The position numbers and the translations under genes are program-made. The notes beneath the pieces are model-generated. The model made no database searches. It was not told the DNA's origin and saw nothing but the letters and a program-made list of their open reading frames with translations. From Bordetella sp. (lineage in GTDB: Bacteria; Pseudomonadota; Alphaproteobacteria; Caulobacterales; Caulobacteraceae): a stretch of 35,220 nucleotides of DNA. Numbering within the stretch: position 1 is the stretch's first letter; each line of letters begins with the position of its first letter. Where the stretch lies: positions 1-35,220 of the forward strand of contig JAFKFS010000037.1 of the NCBI GenBank assembly GCA_017308115.1, given 5' to 3'. Positions 6,446-14,368 of the stretch are shown piece by piece.

Positions 6446-7726
6446 ATGCTCTACGCTTTTCACGAGCTCGCCTATCATTCGGCGACGCCGTTCCGGATCG
6501 GGGCCCAGATGGCTCGCCGGTTCTGGACCTCTCCCTTCAATCCGGCGTCGGACACGGCGATCGGCCGCACCGCCTATGCGGCGGCCGAGGTGTTCGAGAG
6601 CCTGACGCGCCGCTACGGCAAGCCCGACTGGGGCCTGGAGACGATCGAGATCGACGGCAAGCCCGTCCGCACCACCGAACAGGTCGTCTGGTCCTCGCCC
6701 TGGTGCCGACTGGTGCGCTTCGCCCGCAACATCGGGGACTTGAAGCGGGCGGGCCGGCCGGCGGCGGCGCCCGCCGTGGTGATCGTGGCGCCCCTGTCGG
6801 GCCACTACGCCACCCTGCTGCGCGGCACGGTCGAGACCTTCCTTCAGGATCACGACGTCTATGTCACCGACTGGTCGAACGCGCGTCAGGTGCCGATGCT
6901 GGAAGGCCGCTTCGACTTTCACGACTACATCGACCATGTCCGCGAGATGCTGGCGGCGGTCGGGCCGCGCGCCCACGTCGTCGGCGTCTGCCAGCCGGGG
7001 CCGCCGGTGCTGGCGGCCTGCGCGGTGATGGCGGCCCAGGACGATCCGAACCGGCCCGCCTCCATGACCTTCATGGGCTCGCCCATCGACGCCCGCCTGT
7101 CGCCGACGGTGACGAACCAGCTGGCCGAGGCAAAGCCCTTCACCTGGTTCAAGTCGAACATGATCCACACCGTGCCCCTGCCCTATCCGGGCGTCGGGCG
7201 GCGGGTCTATCCGGGCTTCGTCCAGCTCTACAGTTTCATGTCGATGAACGAGGACAAGCATATCGACGCCCATCGCCGCTATTTCGACGACCTGGTGGCG
7301 GGCGACGGCGACGGGGTCGAGAAGCACGAGCAATTCTACGATGAATATCTGTCGGTGCTGGACCTGACGGAGGAGTTCTATCTCCAGACCATCGACATCG
7401 TCTTCCAGCAGCACCTGCTGCCGCGCGGCCTGTTGCAGCATCGCGGCCAGACGGTCGATCTGACGGCGATCACCGACATCGGCCTGGCCACCGTCGAGGG
7501 CGAGATGGACGACATCTCCGGCGTCGGCCAGACCCAGGCGGCGCACGGCCTGACGCCCAACATCCCCGATGACCGGCGCCTGCTCTACGTCCAGCCCAAG
7601 GTCGGCCACTACGGCGTCTTCAACGGCCGCCGTTTCCGCGAGGAGATCTATCCGCGCGTGCGCGATTTCATCGCCAGCAATGAAGCCGTCAGTGTCGTAC
7701 CGGAACGGTCAGCGTCTGCCGCTTGA
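6446..7726 (+). CDS. phaZ: Intracellular polyhydroxybutyrate depolymerase (PhaZ type)
   Basis: Intracellular PhaZ hydrolyses amorphous poly(3-hydroxybutyrate) granules to release C4 units. The 426-residue product is full length for the family and starts with the characteristic MLYAFHELAY. The nucleophile is a cysteine, C182, in the lipase-box-like GVCQPG. The C-terminal catalytic histidine is H388 in PKVGHYGVFNG. No signal peptide is visible, as expected for an intracellular enzyme. The ATG at 6446 has only a weak GGGG upstream; a promoter candidate lies about 40 bases before it. A metallopeptidase gene begins inside its 3' end. A 3-hydroxybutyryl-CoA dehydrogenase gene for the same C4 metabolism lies 25 kb away. 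Confidence 0.93.
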   Translation: MLYAFHELAYHSATPFRIGAQMARRFWTSPFNPASDTAIGRTAYAAAEVFESLTRRYGKPDWGLETIEIDGKPVRTTEQVVWSSPWCRLVRFARNIGDLKRAGRPAAAPAVVIVAPLSGHYATLLRGTVETFLQDHDVYVTDWSNARQVPMLEGRFDFHDYIDHVREMLAAVGPRAHVVGVCQPGPPVLAACAVMAAQDDPNRPASMTFMGSPIDARLSPTVTNQLAEAKPFTWFKSNMIHTVPLPYPGVGRRVYPGFVQLYSFMSMNEDKHIDAHRRYFDDLVAGDGDGVEKHEQFYDEYLSVLDLTEEFYLQTIDIVFQQHLLPRGLLQHRGQTVDLTAITDIGLATVEGEMDDISGVGQTQAAHGLTPNIPDDRRLLYVQPKVGHYGVFNGRRFREEIYPRVRDFIASNEAVSVVPERSASAA

Positions 7727-8405
7727 GGGCGGCGGCGCCCTGAGGCTGTCGGTCAATCCGCGCGCGCGAAGGCTGTCGATCCGCATCGACGCCCGCGCGG
7801 GCGAGGCCGTGGCCGTGGCTCCCAGCGAGCGGCGGCTGGGCGAGGTGGTGGCCTTCGCCCGCACCAAGGCCGGATGGATCGCCGAACGGCTGGCCGCGCG
7901 GGCCGAGACCCTGGCGTTCGCGCCGGGCGCCGAGGCGACATGGCTGGGGCGTCCCTTGCGGCTGGAGGCCGGCGGGGGCGCGGGCGCCGCGCGCCTGATC
8001 GATACCCCTGAGGGGCCGGTGCTGCGATCGGGCGGCGAGGGCGAGGCCTATTCGCGGCGCATCGAGAACTGGTTCCGCCGCGCCGCGCGCGATTTCCTGG
8101 TCGAGCGGACCGAGGTTCACCTAAGGGCTCTGGGCCAGAAGCCGGTGAAGGTGTCCATCGTCGACACCCGCTCGCGCTGGGGCTCGTGCAGCCCGCACAA
8201 CCGTTCGATCCGCTATTCCTGGCGCGTCATCATGGCCCCGCCCGCCGTGGCCGACTACCTGGCCGCGCACGAGGTCGCCCACCTGGTCCACGCCGACCAC
8301 AGCCCGGCCTATTGGGCGGTCGTGGCCCGTCTGGTCGGGGATCATCGCCCCCACCGACGCTGGCTGCGCGAGCACGGCGCGGCGCTGCACGCGGCGGGCG
8401 GCTAG
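7680..8405 (+). CDS. YgjP/SprT-like zinc metallopeptidase (DUF45, M48-like)
   Basis: The 241-residue product belongs to the YgjP-type metallopeptidases (DUF45), whose cellular substrates are poorly known. The zinc site is H197-EVA-H201 with a third ligand H207 in HADHSPAYW, and the family signature SRWGSC is at 165-170. The N-terminal half carries the usual RxLSIRID strand (about 31-37). The ATG at 7680 overlaps the end of phaZ by 47 bases in another frame; this start is inferred from the family's usual N-terminus, and no strong ribosome binding site is visible. Coupled translation with phaZ is likely. A hairpin follows the stop codon. Confidence 0.87.
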   Translation: MKPSVSYRNGQRLPLEGGGALRLSVNPRARRLSIRIDARAGEAVAVAPSERRLGEVVAFARTKAGWIAERLAARAETLAFAPGAEATWLGRPLRLEAGGGAGAARLIDTPEGPVLRSGGEGEAYSRRIENWFRRAARDFLVERTEVHLRALGQKPVKVSIVDTRSRWGSCSPHNRSIRYSWRVIMAPPAVADYLAAHEVAHLVHADHSPAYWAVVARLVGDHRPHRRWLREHGAALHAAGG

Positions 8406-8407
8406 GG

Positions 8408-8430
8408 CCTTCTCCCGCAAGGGGAGAAGG
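8408..8430. terminator. Hairpin between convergent genes
   Basis: CCTTCTCCC (8408-8416) and GGGAGAAGG (8422-8430) form a perfect 9-bp stem with a GCAAG loop. It lies between the metallopeptidase stop (8405) and the PBP1A stop (8437), so it could end both transcripts. It lacks a T-run. From memory, similar CTTCTCCC/GGGAGAAG palindromes recur in alphaproteobacterial intergenic regions. Confidence 0.55.
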
Positions 8431-8436
8431 CGGAGG

Positions 8437-10506
8437 TCAGAAGAACAGCGCGTCGGGCTGGCGTTGCTGTTGCGGAGCGGGGCGCGCCGCCGGGGGCTGT
8501 TGCGGCGGGGCGGCCTGCGGGGCCGTCTGGGGGGCTGTCTGGGGGGGCTGGCTCTCGACGACCACGGGCGGCTGGGCGTCGTATGGAACGGCCGTGGCGT
8601 AGGGGTCCTCGACCCGGCCCATCAGGTCGCCGACCGGGTCCGGCGCGGTCCAGCCCTCGGGCAGGGGCGGGCCGTTGGGGATGGCCTGGACCGCCAGGCG
8701 GGGCAGGGCCGCCTCCATGAAGCCGCGCCAGATGGCGGCGGGCGAGGAGCCGCCGGTGACGCGGGCCATGGGCTTGTTGTCATCCTTGCCGACCCAGACG
8801 GCGGCGACGAAGCCGCCCGTGTAGCCGACGAACCAGGCGTCCTTGTAGTCCGAGGTGGTGCCGGTCTTGCCCGCGATGTCCCGTCCGCCGATGGCGGCCG
8901 AGCGGCCGCTGCCCGAGGTGACGACGCCGCGCAACATCTGGTTCATGTAGTAGAGCGGCGGGTTGTTGACGGCCTGGCCGCCTTCGGTCGGGCCGTGGGT
9001 GTAGATGACCCGGCCGGCCGGGGTGCGGATGCGGCTGATGCCATAGGCGTCGACGCGGCGGCCGCCGTTGGCGAAGGCGTCATAGGCCTGGGCCATCTCC
9101 AGCGGGCTGACCTCGACGGCGCCCAGGGCCATGGACGGCTGCAGGCCGATCTCGCTGGTGATCCCCAGGCGGCGGGCGGCGCGGGCCACGGCGTCGCGCC
9201 CGACCTGATCGGCGACATAGGCGGCGACGGTGTTGGTCGACTGGGCCACGGCCTGGGCCAGGGTCATCTGGCCGGCGAAATTGCCGGAATAGTTGCGCGG
9301 CGACCAGCCGCCGATGGTCACGGGCTGGTCCACCACCGGGGTCTCGGGCGTATAGCCCGCCTCGACCGCCGCCAGATAGACGAAGGGCTTCCACGCCGAG
9401 CCCGCCTGACGGCGCGCATCGACGGCGCGGTTGAACTGGCTATCGCCGTAGGAGGCGCCGCCGATCATGGCGCGCACCCGGCCGTCGCCGTCCAGGGCGA
9501 CCAGGGCCGCCTGTTCGACGCCCTTGCCCTTGTCGCGGTCCAGGATGCGGCGCACGGCGCGCTCGGCGTCGGTCTGCAGCGTCAGGTCCAGGGTGGTCTC
9601 GACCACCAGGTCCTCGGTCGGCTCTCCGACCAGGCCGCGGATCTGCTTGTCCAGCCAGTCGATGAAGTATTGGGCGTGCTGGCTGGCCAGGGTCTTGGAC
9701 ACCCGCACCGGCTCGGCCACGGCGGCCGCGCGCTGCGCCGGGGTGATGGCGCCGACCTCGACCATTTCGTTCAGCACGACGTTGGCGCGGGCGGCGGCGC
9801 GCTCGCTCTCGGACACGGGCGAATAGCGCGAAGGCGCCTTCAGCAGGCCCGCCAGCAGGGCGGCCTCGCCGACCGTCAGCTTGTCGGCGCTCTTGTCGAA
9901 ATAGCGTTGCGCGGCGGATTCGATGCCATAGGCGCCGGCGCCGAAATAGACGCGGTTCAGATAGAGGGCGAGGATCTCCTTCTTGGAGAACTTCATCTCC
10001 AGCCACACGGCCAGCATCAGCTCCTGAACCTTGCGCTTCATGTTCTGATCGGGCGTCAGGAACAGGTTCTTGGCCAGCTGCTGGGTGATGGTCGAGCCGC
10101 CCTGGACCACGCGCCCGGCCTTCAGGTTCGAAGCCATGGCGCGGGTCATGCCGATCGGATCGAAGCCGGGGTGATGGTAGAAGCGCCGGTCCTCGATGGC
10201 CACGAAGGCGGCCGGGACATAGTCGGGCAGGGCGTCCAGATCGACCGGGGGCGCCATCTGGGTGCCGCGCACCGCGATCAGGGCGCCGGAGCGGTCCAGA
10301 TAGGTGATCGACGGCTGGCGATCGACCTCATACAGGCTGGAGGTGTCCGGCAGGTCGCGCGCGAAGACGGCGAAGAAGACGACGCCGAAGATCAGGCCCC
10401 AGACAGCCAGAACCGCGCCCCAGTAGAAGAGGGCGCCCATGAAGGTGCGGCGGGGTTTTCCTGCGCCCTGTTCGTTTCCGTCGGGTCCGCGATCCGTGCG
10501 CGCCAT
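8437..10506 (-). CDS. Penicillin-binding protein 1A (bifunctional transglycosylase/transpeptidase)
   Basis: This class A PBP polymerises and crosslinks peptidoglycan in the periplasm, anchored by one membrane helix (about 23-48). The GT51 domain has E105 in EDRRFYHHPGFD and GGSTITQQLAKN (137-148). The transpeptidase domain has S370-AWK, STN at 423-425 and KTG at 547-549. The C-terminus is a Pro/Gln-rich low-complexity tail of about 45 residues ending in PDALFF. I chose the ATG at 10506 of the 689-residue form: GAGAGGG lies six bases upstream of it, but abuts the alternative ATG at 10512. It sits 89 bases downstream of the methyltransferase gene on the same strand. Confidence 0.93.
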   Translation of the reverse strand: MARTDRGPDGNEQGAGKPRRTFMGALFYWGAVLAVWGLIFGVVFFAVFARDLPDTSSLYEVDRQPSITYLDRSGALIAVRGTQMAPPVDLDALPDYVPAAFVAIEDRRFYHHPGFDPIGMTRAMASNLKAGRVVQGGSTITQQLAKNLFLTPDQNMKRKVQELMLAVWLEMKFSKKEILALYLNRVYFGAGAYGIESAAQRYFDKSADKLTVGEAALLAGLLKAPSRYSPVSESERAAARANVVLNEMVEVGAITPAQRAAAVAEPVRVSKTLASQHAQYFIDWLDKQIRGLVGEPTEDLVVETTLDLTLQTDAERAVRRILDRDKGKGVEQAALVALDGDGRVRAMIGGASYGDSQFNRAVDARRQAGSAWKPFVYLAAVEAGYTPETPVVDQPVTIGGWSPRNYSGNFAGQMTLAQAVAQSTNTVAAYVADQVGRDAVARAARRLGITSEIGLQPSMALGAVEVSPLEMAQAYDAFANGGRRVDAYGISRIRTPAGRVIYTHGPTEGGQAVNNPPLYYMNQMLRGVVTSGSGRSAAIGGRDIAGKTGTTSDYKDAWFVGYTGGFVAAVWVGKDDNKPMARVTGGSSPAAIWRGFMEAALPRLAVQAIPNGPPLPEGWTAPDPVGDLMGRVEDPYATAVPYDAQPPVVVESQPPQTAPQTAPQAAPPQQPPAARPAPQQQRQPDALFF

Positions 10507-10595
10507 GAACATCCCTCTCAGCCAGCGGCGCGGACCCTAGCGGTTCCCGCCGCCGACGAAAACGCCCCCATTCTCGATCACGGCAGCGTGAGCGC

Positions 10596-11216
10596 CTATT
10601 TCGCCGAAAGAATGGCGCGCCGGGCCAGCCAGACGCCCTGATCGCCAGCGTTCTCCACCGTCAGACCGGCCCCGGTCAGCAGGTCGCGATAGGCGCCGGG
10701 GTCCAGACTGCCGTGATAGAGCGCCTCGCCGCGCCATTCGCCGATCGCCTCGCCGTGGGCGGGACCGGCGGTGAACATCAGCCGCCCGCCCGGACCGACG
10801 CGGGCGGCCAGCGCGGGCAGGACCGTCGCCTGCGCCTCAGGCGTCAGATGGAACAGGCTGTGCCAGGCCAGAACGCCGCGAAAGGCGCCCTCCGGCAGGG
10901 CCTCGCGCATGTCGCCGATGCGCCAGTCGCCTTTGGGCAGGGTTTCGCGCGCATGGGCGATCAGGCCCGGCGAGGCGTCCAGGCCGACGACCTCGAACCC
11001 GCGCTCCAGCAGGGCGGCGCCCATGGGCCAGCCCGAGCCGCAGCCGACGTCCAGCACGCGGGCGCCGGGCGGCCAGTCCCCGGTGAAGCGGTCCAGCCAG
11101 GCGGCCTCGTCCCAATCGCCCTCGTGTCGGCGCAAGGCGGCGCCCCGGTCGCGAATCCAGTCCGCCGCCTTGTCCTGATACAGGCCGACGATCCGGTCCG
11201 CGGCCGGATGGCTCAT
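10596..11216 (-). CDS. Class I SAM-dependent methyltransferase
   Basis: This 206-residue cytoplasmic protein has the Rossmann SAM-binding motif VLDVGCGSG (54-62), an acidic residue at the end of strand 2 (VVGLDAS) and a motif II-like GDMREALP. The overall layout resembles the Methyltransf_25/11 families acting on small molecules, and the substrate is not deducible. Its ATG overlaps the stop of the upstream secreted hydrolase gene (ATGA), so the two form a translationally coupled pair. Confidence 0.8.
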   Translation of the reverse strand: MSHPAADRIVGLYQDKAADWIRDRGAALRRHEGDWDEAAWLDRFTGDWPPGARVLDVGCGSGWPMGAALLERGFEVVGLDASPGLIAHARETLPKGDWRIGDMREALPEGAFRGVLAWHSLFHLTPEAQATVLPALAARVGPGGRLMFTAGPAHGEAIGEWRGEALYHGSLDPGAYRDLLTGAGLTVENAGDQGVWLARRAILSAK

Positions 11217-12178
11217 CGGGTCAGGAAGGCGTCCAGTTCGCCGTAGAAGGCCGTCGGCTGGTCGAACATGATGAAGTGGGCGCTGTCGTCGATGCGCTTC
11301 AGTTTCGCGCCGGGCAGGTTCGCGAAGGACATCTGATAGACGGCGTCGGTGACGGCGTCGGTCATGCGGGCGTCGTTGAACTTGACGTAGAGCACCTCGG
11401 TCGGGGCGGTGATCTTCGCCAGTTCGGGGCGCAGGTCGGTGGCGACCAGTTCGCGGAAGGCGGCGGCCGAGACCTTCTGGTCGCTGTCGCGCATGTCCTG
11501 GAGGGCCTCCTCGCGGCGGCTCTCGGTGTTGATCATGCCGTTGATGGAGGCCGTGGCCTGGGCGACGTAGGTCTCGCGCGGGCTGTTGGCCTGGGCGGCC
11601 CAGATCTGATCGGCCACGGGGGTCACGCTCTCGGCCGTCGCGCCGGGCGCGCCGAACATGGCGCCCATGAAGGGGATCATGTCGACGACCATCAGCCTGC
11701 CGACCAGATCGGGGTGACGCGCGGCCAGCATCATGCCCATGGTCCCGCCCATGGAGTGGCCGACGACGGCGGGTTTGTTCAGATGCTGTTCGCGGATGTA
11801 GCGGGCGATTTCCTCGGCCACGGGGGCGGCGACCGGCCGGGGCGCATCGCCCTGCGCATTGGCCTGGGGCGCGGCGCCCGCGAAGCCGGCGACGTGGATG
11901 CGGTGGATGCGATAGCGCCCCGCCAGATGATCGACCGTGCCCTGCCAGATGTCGGGCGAGGACGACAGGCCGGGGATCAGGATCAGGGCGGGGGCGCCGT
12001 CGGGCCCATCGACCGCCACGCTGAGGCGATCGGAGGTGAAGGCCCTGTGTCCCGCGTCGGGCCCCGCGTCGGGCCCCGCGTGGTTGACGTGGCCGTCCTG
12101 GGCCAAGGCTTTCTGAGCGAGCGCGGCGGGGGCGGCGGCCAGCAGCAGGGTCGTTGCGATGAAGGCGGTGCGGATCAA
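11213..12178 (-). CDS. Secreted alpha/beta hydrolase
   Basis: The 321-residue product has a signal peptide (hydrophobic 3-20, likely cleavage near APAALAQ) and an alpha/beta hydrolase fold. The oxyanion-hole region is LIPGLSSSP (67-75), the nucleophile is S142 in GHSMGG, and the catalytic histidine lies in DDSAHFIMFD near residue 302. The start is a TTG at 12178 with GGGAGAG several bases upstream; no good ATG exists near it. A short Ala/Gly/Pro/Asp stretch after the signal peptide comes from a small duplication at 12055-12080. The substrate is unknown; relatives include esterases and lactonases. It is coupled to the downstream methyltransferase gene and divergent from the Rieske oxygenase gene. 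Confidence 0.87.
   Translation of the reverse strand: MIRTAFIATTLLLAAAPAALAQKALAQDGHVNHAGPDAGPDAGHRAFTSDRLSVAVDGPDGAPALILIPGLSSSPDIWQGTVDHLAGRYRIHRIHVAGFAGAAPQANAQGDAPRPVAAPVAEEIARYIREQHLNKPAVVGHSMGGTMGMMLAARHPDLVGRLMVVDMIPFMGAMFGAPGATAESVTPVADQIWAAQANSPRETYVAQATASINGMINTESRREEALQDMRDSDQKVSAAAFRELVATDLRPELAKITAPTEVLYVKFNDARMTDAVTDAVYQMSFANLPGAKLKRIDDSAHFIMFDQPTAFYGELDAFLTR
12056..12080. repeat. Short tandem duplication within the hydrolase gene
   Basis: GCGTCGGGCCCC occurs twice in direct succession. It encodes a duplicated Ala-Gly-Pro-Asp-type stretch just after the signal peptide of the hydrolase. The 12-base unit keeps the frame. It is probably neutral slippage in the mature N-terminus. 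Confidence 0.6.
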
Positions 12179-12240
12179 GACGTCTCTCCCAAGACCATTT
12201 GCGCCAGATTAATTCATCGGGTGAGGAAGGGAATGGCCTT

Positions 12241-12270
12241 TGGACGCCTGACCGTCCCTGCTGCTACAAG
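12241..12270 (+). promoter_or_regulatory. Putative promoter of the Rieske oxygenase gene
   Basis: GCTACAAG (12263-12270) matches seven of eight positions of the Caulobacter -10 GCTANAWC. TGGACGC (12241-12247) is an acceptable -35 with 15-base spacing. The ATG follows six bases after the -10, so the transcript would start at or next to it. Confidence 0.4.
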
Positions 12271-12276
12271 GCGGCC

Positions 12277-13392
12277 ATGACCGCAGACGCCGCGCCCGCA
12301 TCTTCCTCCGCCCCAGAAGCCAAGGCCCCGCCGACGGCCTTCGGCAAGGGCTTCATCACCGACGCCTGGTATTTCGTCGCCCTGGCGCGCGACGTGCCGG
12401 TCGCCAGTCTGAAACGGTATGAGGTCATGGGCGAGCCGGTCCTGATCGGCCGCACCCGCGCGGGCCAGGTCTATGGCATGCGCGACATCTGCCCACACAG
12501 CGCGGCGCCGCTGTCGGCCGGGCGGCTGGTCGAGAAGCCGGGCGAGGGCGAGACGATCGAATGCCCCTATCACGGCTGGCGCTTCCGGCCGGACGGCGTA
12601 TGCGCGGCCATCCCGTCGCTGGTCGAGGATCAGGCCTTCGAGGCTGAGCGCATCAAGGTCCGCTCCTATCCGGTGCGCGAGAGCCAGGGCATGGTCTTCG
12701 TCTGGATGGCGGCCGACGCCCGCAACCCGTCCGAACCGGACCAGGAACCGCCGCTGTTCCCCGGCGCGGTCGGCCAGCCGCGTCTGGTCGAGTGGATGGA
12801 TTTCGACAGCCATATCGACCACGCCGTCGTCGGCCTGATGGACCCCGCGCACGGGCCTTACGTCCACCAGCAGTGGTGGTGGCGGTCCGAGCATTCGATG
12901 CACGAGAAGGCCAAGACCTTCGCCCCGGTCGACTTCGGCTGGGCCATGGTGCGCCATGCGCCGTCCTCGAACAGCCGCCTCTACAAGGTGCTGGGCGGGG
13001 CGCCCGCGACCGAGATCACCTTCCGCCTGCCGGGCTATCGCTGGGAGCATATCCAGGTGGGGGAAAAGCAGGTGCTGGCCCTGACCTGCCTGACGCCGGT
13101 GAGCGAGACGAAGACCCGCATCACCCAGATCTTCTGGTCCGACCACTGGGTGTTCGGCGTCGCCAAGCCCTTCCTGCGCATGGGGGTCGTCGCCTTCCTG
13201 AAGCAGGACGGCGGCATGGTGAACCTGCAGAACGAGGGGCTGAAATACGACCCGGCCCTGATCTGGATCGACGACGCCGACAAACAGGCCAAATGGTATC
13301 AGCAGTTGAAGCGCGAATGGCTGAAGAGCCGGGCCGAGGGCCGCGCCTTCATCAATCCGATCAAGGAGACGGTGCTGCGTTGGAAGAGCTGA
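12277..13392 (+). CDS. Rieske 2Fe-2S aromatic ring-hydroxylating oxygenase, alpha subunit-like
   Basis: The 371-residue protein has an N-terminal Rieske domain, with ligands C72-P-H74 and C96-PY-H99 binding the 2Fe-2S cluster. A C-terminal catalytic domain carries the mononuclear iron site suggested by DPAHGPYVH (H192 and H197). It should hydroxylate or demethylate an aromatic or ring substrate, using electrons from a separate reductase. No reductase or ferredoxin gene is adjacent, so its partner must be elsewhere. The ATG at 12277 has no clear ribosome binding site; a -10 element lies six bases upstream, suggesting a leaderless mRNA. A DUF1345 membrane protein gene follows after 58 bases. 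Confidence 0.85.
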   Translation: MTADAAPASSSAPEAKAPPTAFGKGFITDAWYFVALARDVPVASLKRYEVMGEPVLIGRTRAGQVYGMRDICPHSAAPLSAGRLVEKPGEGETIECPYHGWRFRPDGVCAAIPSLVEDQAFEAERIKVRSYPVRESQGMVFVWMAADARNPSEPDQEPPLFPGAVGQPRLVEWMDFDSHIDHAVVGLMDPAHGPYVHQQWWWRSEHSMHEKAKTFAPVDFGWAMVRHAPSSNSRLYKVLGGAPATEITFRLPGYRWEHIQVGEKQVLALTCLTPVSETKTRITQIFWSDHWVFGVAKPFLRMGVVAFLKQDGGMVNLQNEGLKYDPALIWIDDADKQAKWYQQLKREWLKSRAEGRAFINPIKETVLRWKS

Positions 13393-13450
13393 CGGCGGGC
13401 GCCGTCGCCGGGCCCTGGCGGTCGCGGCGGAAGCGGGCGATCATGCGGCC

Positions 13451-14101
13451 ATGAAGCCGGTCGCGCGCCTCTTCCGCCTGCATATGGCCCTTTGGCTGGG
13501 CCTCGTCGTGACGGCGGCCGCCGGCGCGGTCTCGCCGGGCGCCTGGGGCTGGCCGATGCGGCTGGCGGTGGCCTGGGACGCGGGCGTGGCCGCCTTCCTG
13601 CTGCTGACCTTCGTGCGGTTGAGCCGGACCCGATCGGTGGCGGCGATCCGCGCGCGGGCGGCGGAGCTGGATCAGGCGGGCGGGGCGGTGCTGCCGCTCA
13701 GCCTGATGGCGGCGGGGGCCAGCGTCTTCGTCATCGTCTTCATGGCGGCGTCGGGGGGCAAGCCGACGGCGGCGGCCGCCGCCCTGACCGTGGCCACCAT
13801 CGCCCTGTCCTGGCTGTTCGTGCAGATGATCTTCGCCCTGCACTACGCCCATGAATTCTATGCGCCCGCCGAGACCGGCCGGGGCGATCGGCAGGGCCTG
13901 ATGTTTCCGGGCGAGGCTGACGCCGACTATTGGGATTTCCTGCATTTCGCCCTGATCATCGGCGTGGCGAACCAGACCGCCGACGTGCAGATATCCAGCC
14001 AGACCCTGCGCCGCATCGCCACCGTCCACAGCGTCGTGGCCTGGCTGTTCAATACGGTCATCCTGGCCCTGGCGGTCAATATGGCGGTCAATCTGCTGTA
14101 G
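13451..14101 (+). CDS. DUF1345 family membrane protein
   Basis: The 216-residue protein has about five hydrophobic segments and the typical DUF1345 stretches FALHYAHEFY (about 136-145) and YWDFLHFALIIGVANQTADV, which contain conserved His, Tyr and Asp residues in or near the membrane. The family has no established function. It lies 58 bases after the Rieske oxygenase gene on the same strand. Whether the two cooperate is unknown, and they may simply be adjacent. Confidence 0.82.
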   Translation: MKPVARLFRLHMALWLGLVVTAAAGAVSPGAWGWPMRLAVAWDAGVAAFLLLTFVRLSRTRSVAAIRARAAELDQAGGAVLPLSLMAAGASVFVIVFMAASGGKPTAAAAALTVATIALSWLFVQMIFALHYAHEFYAPAETGRGDRQGLMFPGEADADYWDFLHFALIIGVANQTADVQISSQTLRRIATVHSVVAWLFNTVILALAVNMAVNLL

Positions 14102-14368
14102 GCTTTCGGCGGCTTCGCCTTGACTTGGCCGCTATTGAGGCCCATCTGCGCTGCATCGCACAATGCGGTGACCGGCGCGCTCCAGCGCGTGTTTGGCTTT
14201 TCCCACGAAAAGCTTGTCTGTCGAGCGGCCGGATCATTCGATTTCATACGTCGTCCATACACGCGGGGCGGCGCCCGTTCCCCGCCCGAGCTTCGGGCAG
14301 GCGACGTGCGCCCTTTGTGAAGGCCTGGCTTGTCCAGCCGCGCGCGCCGCCGTTCGTGAAAGACAGAC
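14102..14368 (+). other. Structured intergenic region / probable 5' leader of the DEAD-box helicase gene
   Basis: This 267-base stretch holds no convincing gene. It contains three short perfect hairpins: CGCGCT/AGCGCG (14176-14189), GCTTTTC-CCAC-GAAAAGC (14196-14213) and GCCCGA-GCT-TCGGGC (14284-14298). It is more AT-rich near 14190-14260. A TTGACT at about 14122 could be a -35, but no good -10 follows at standard spacing. Long structured leaders are common before DEAD-box helicase genes, often for cold response or autoregulation, but nothing here proves that. Confidence 0.45.

Noticed and set aside
8464-10641. Very long open frame opposite the PBP1A gene, and similar long antisense frames elsewhere (for example 4016-5419 and 26304-28181)
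   Set aside because: In DNA of about 70% GC, stop codons are rare on the opposite strand of real genes. These translations are low-complexity, show no domain, and lie fully opposite genes with complete motif sets.
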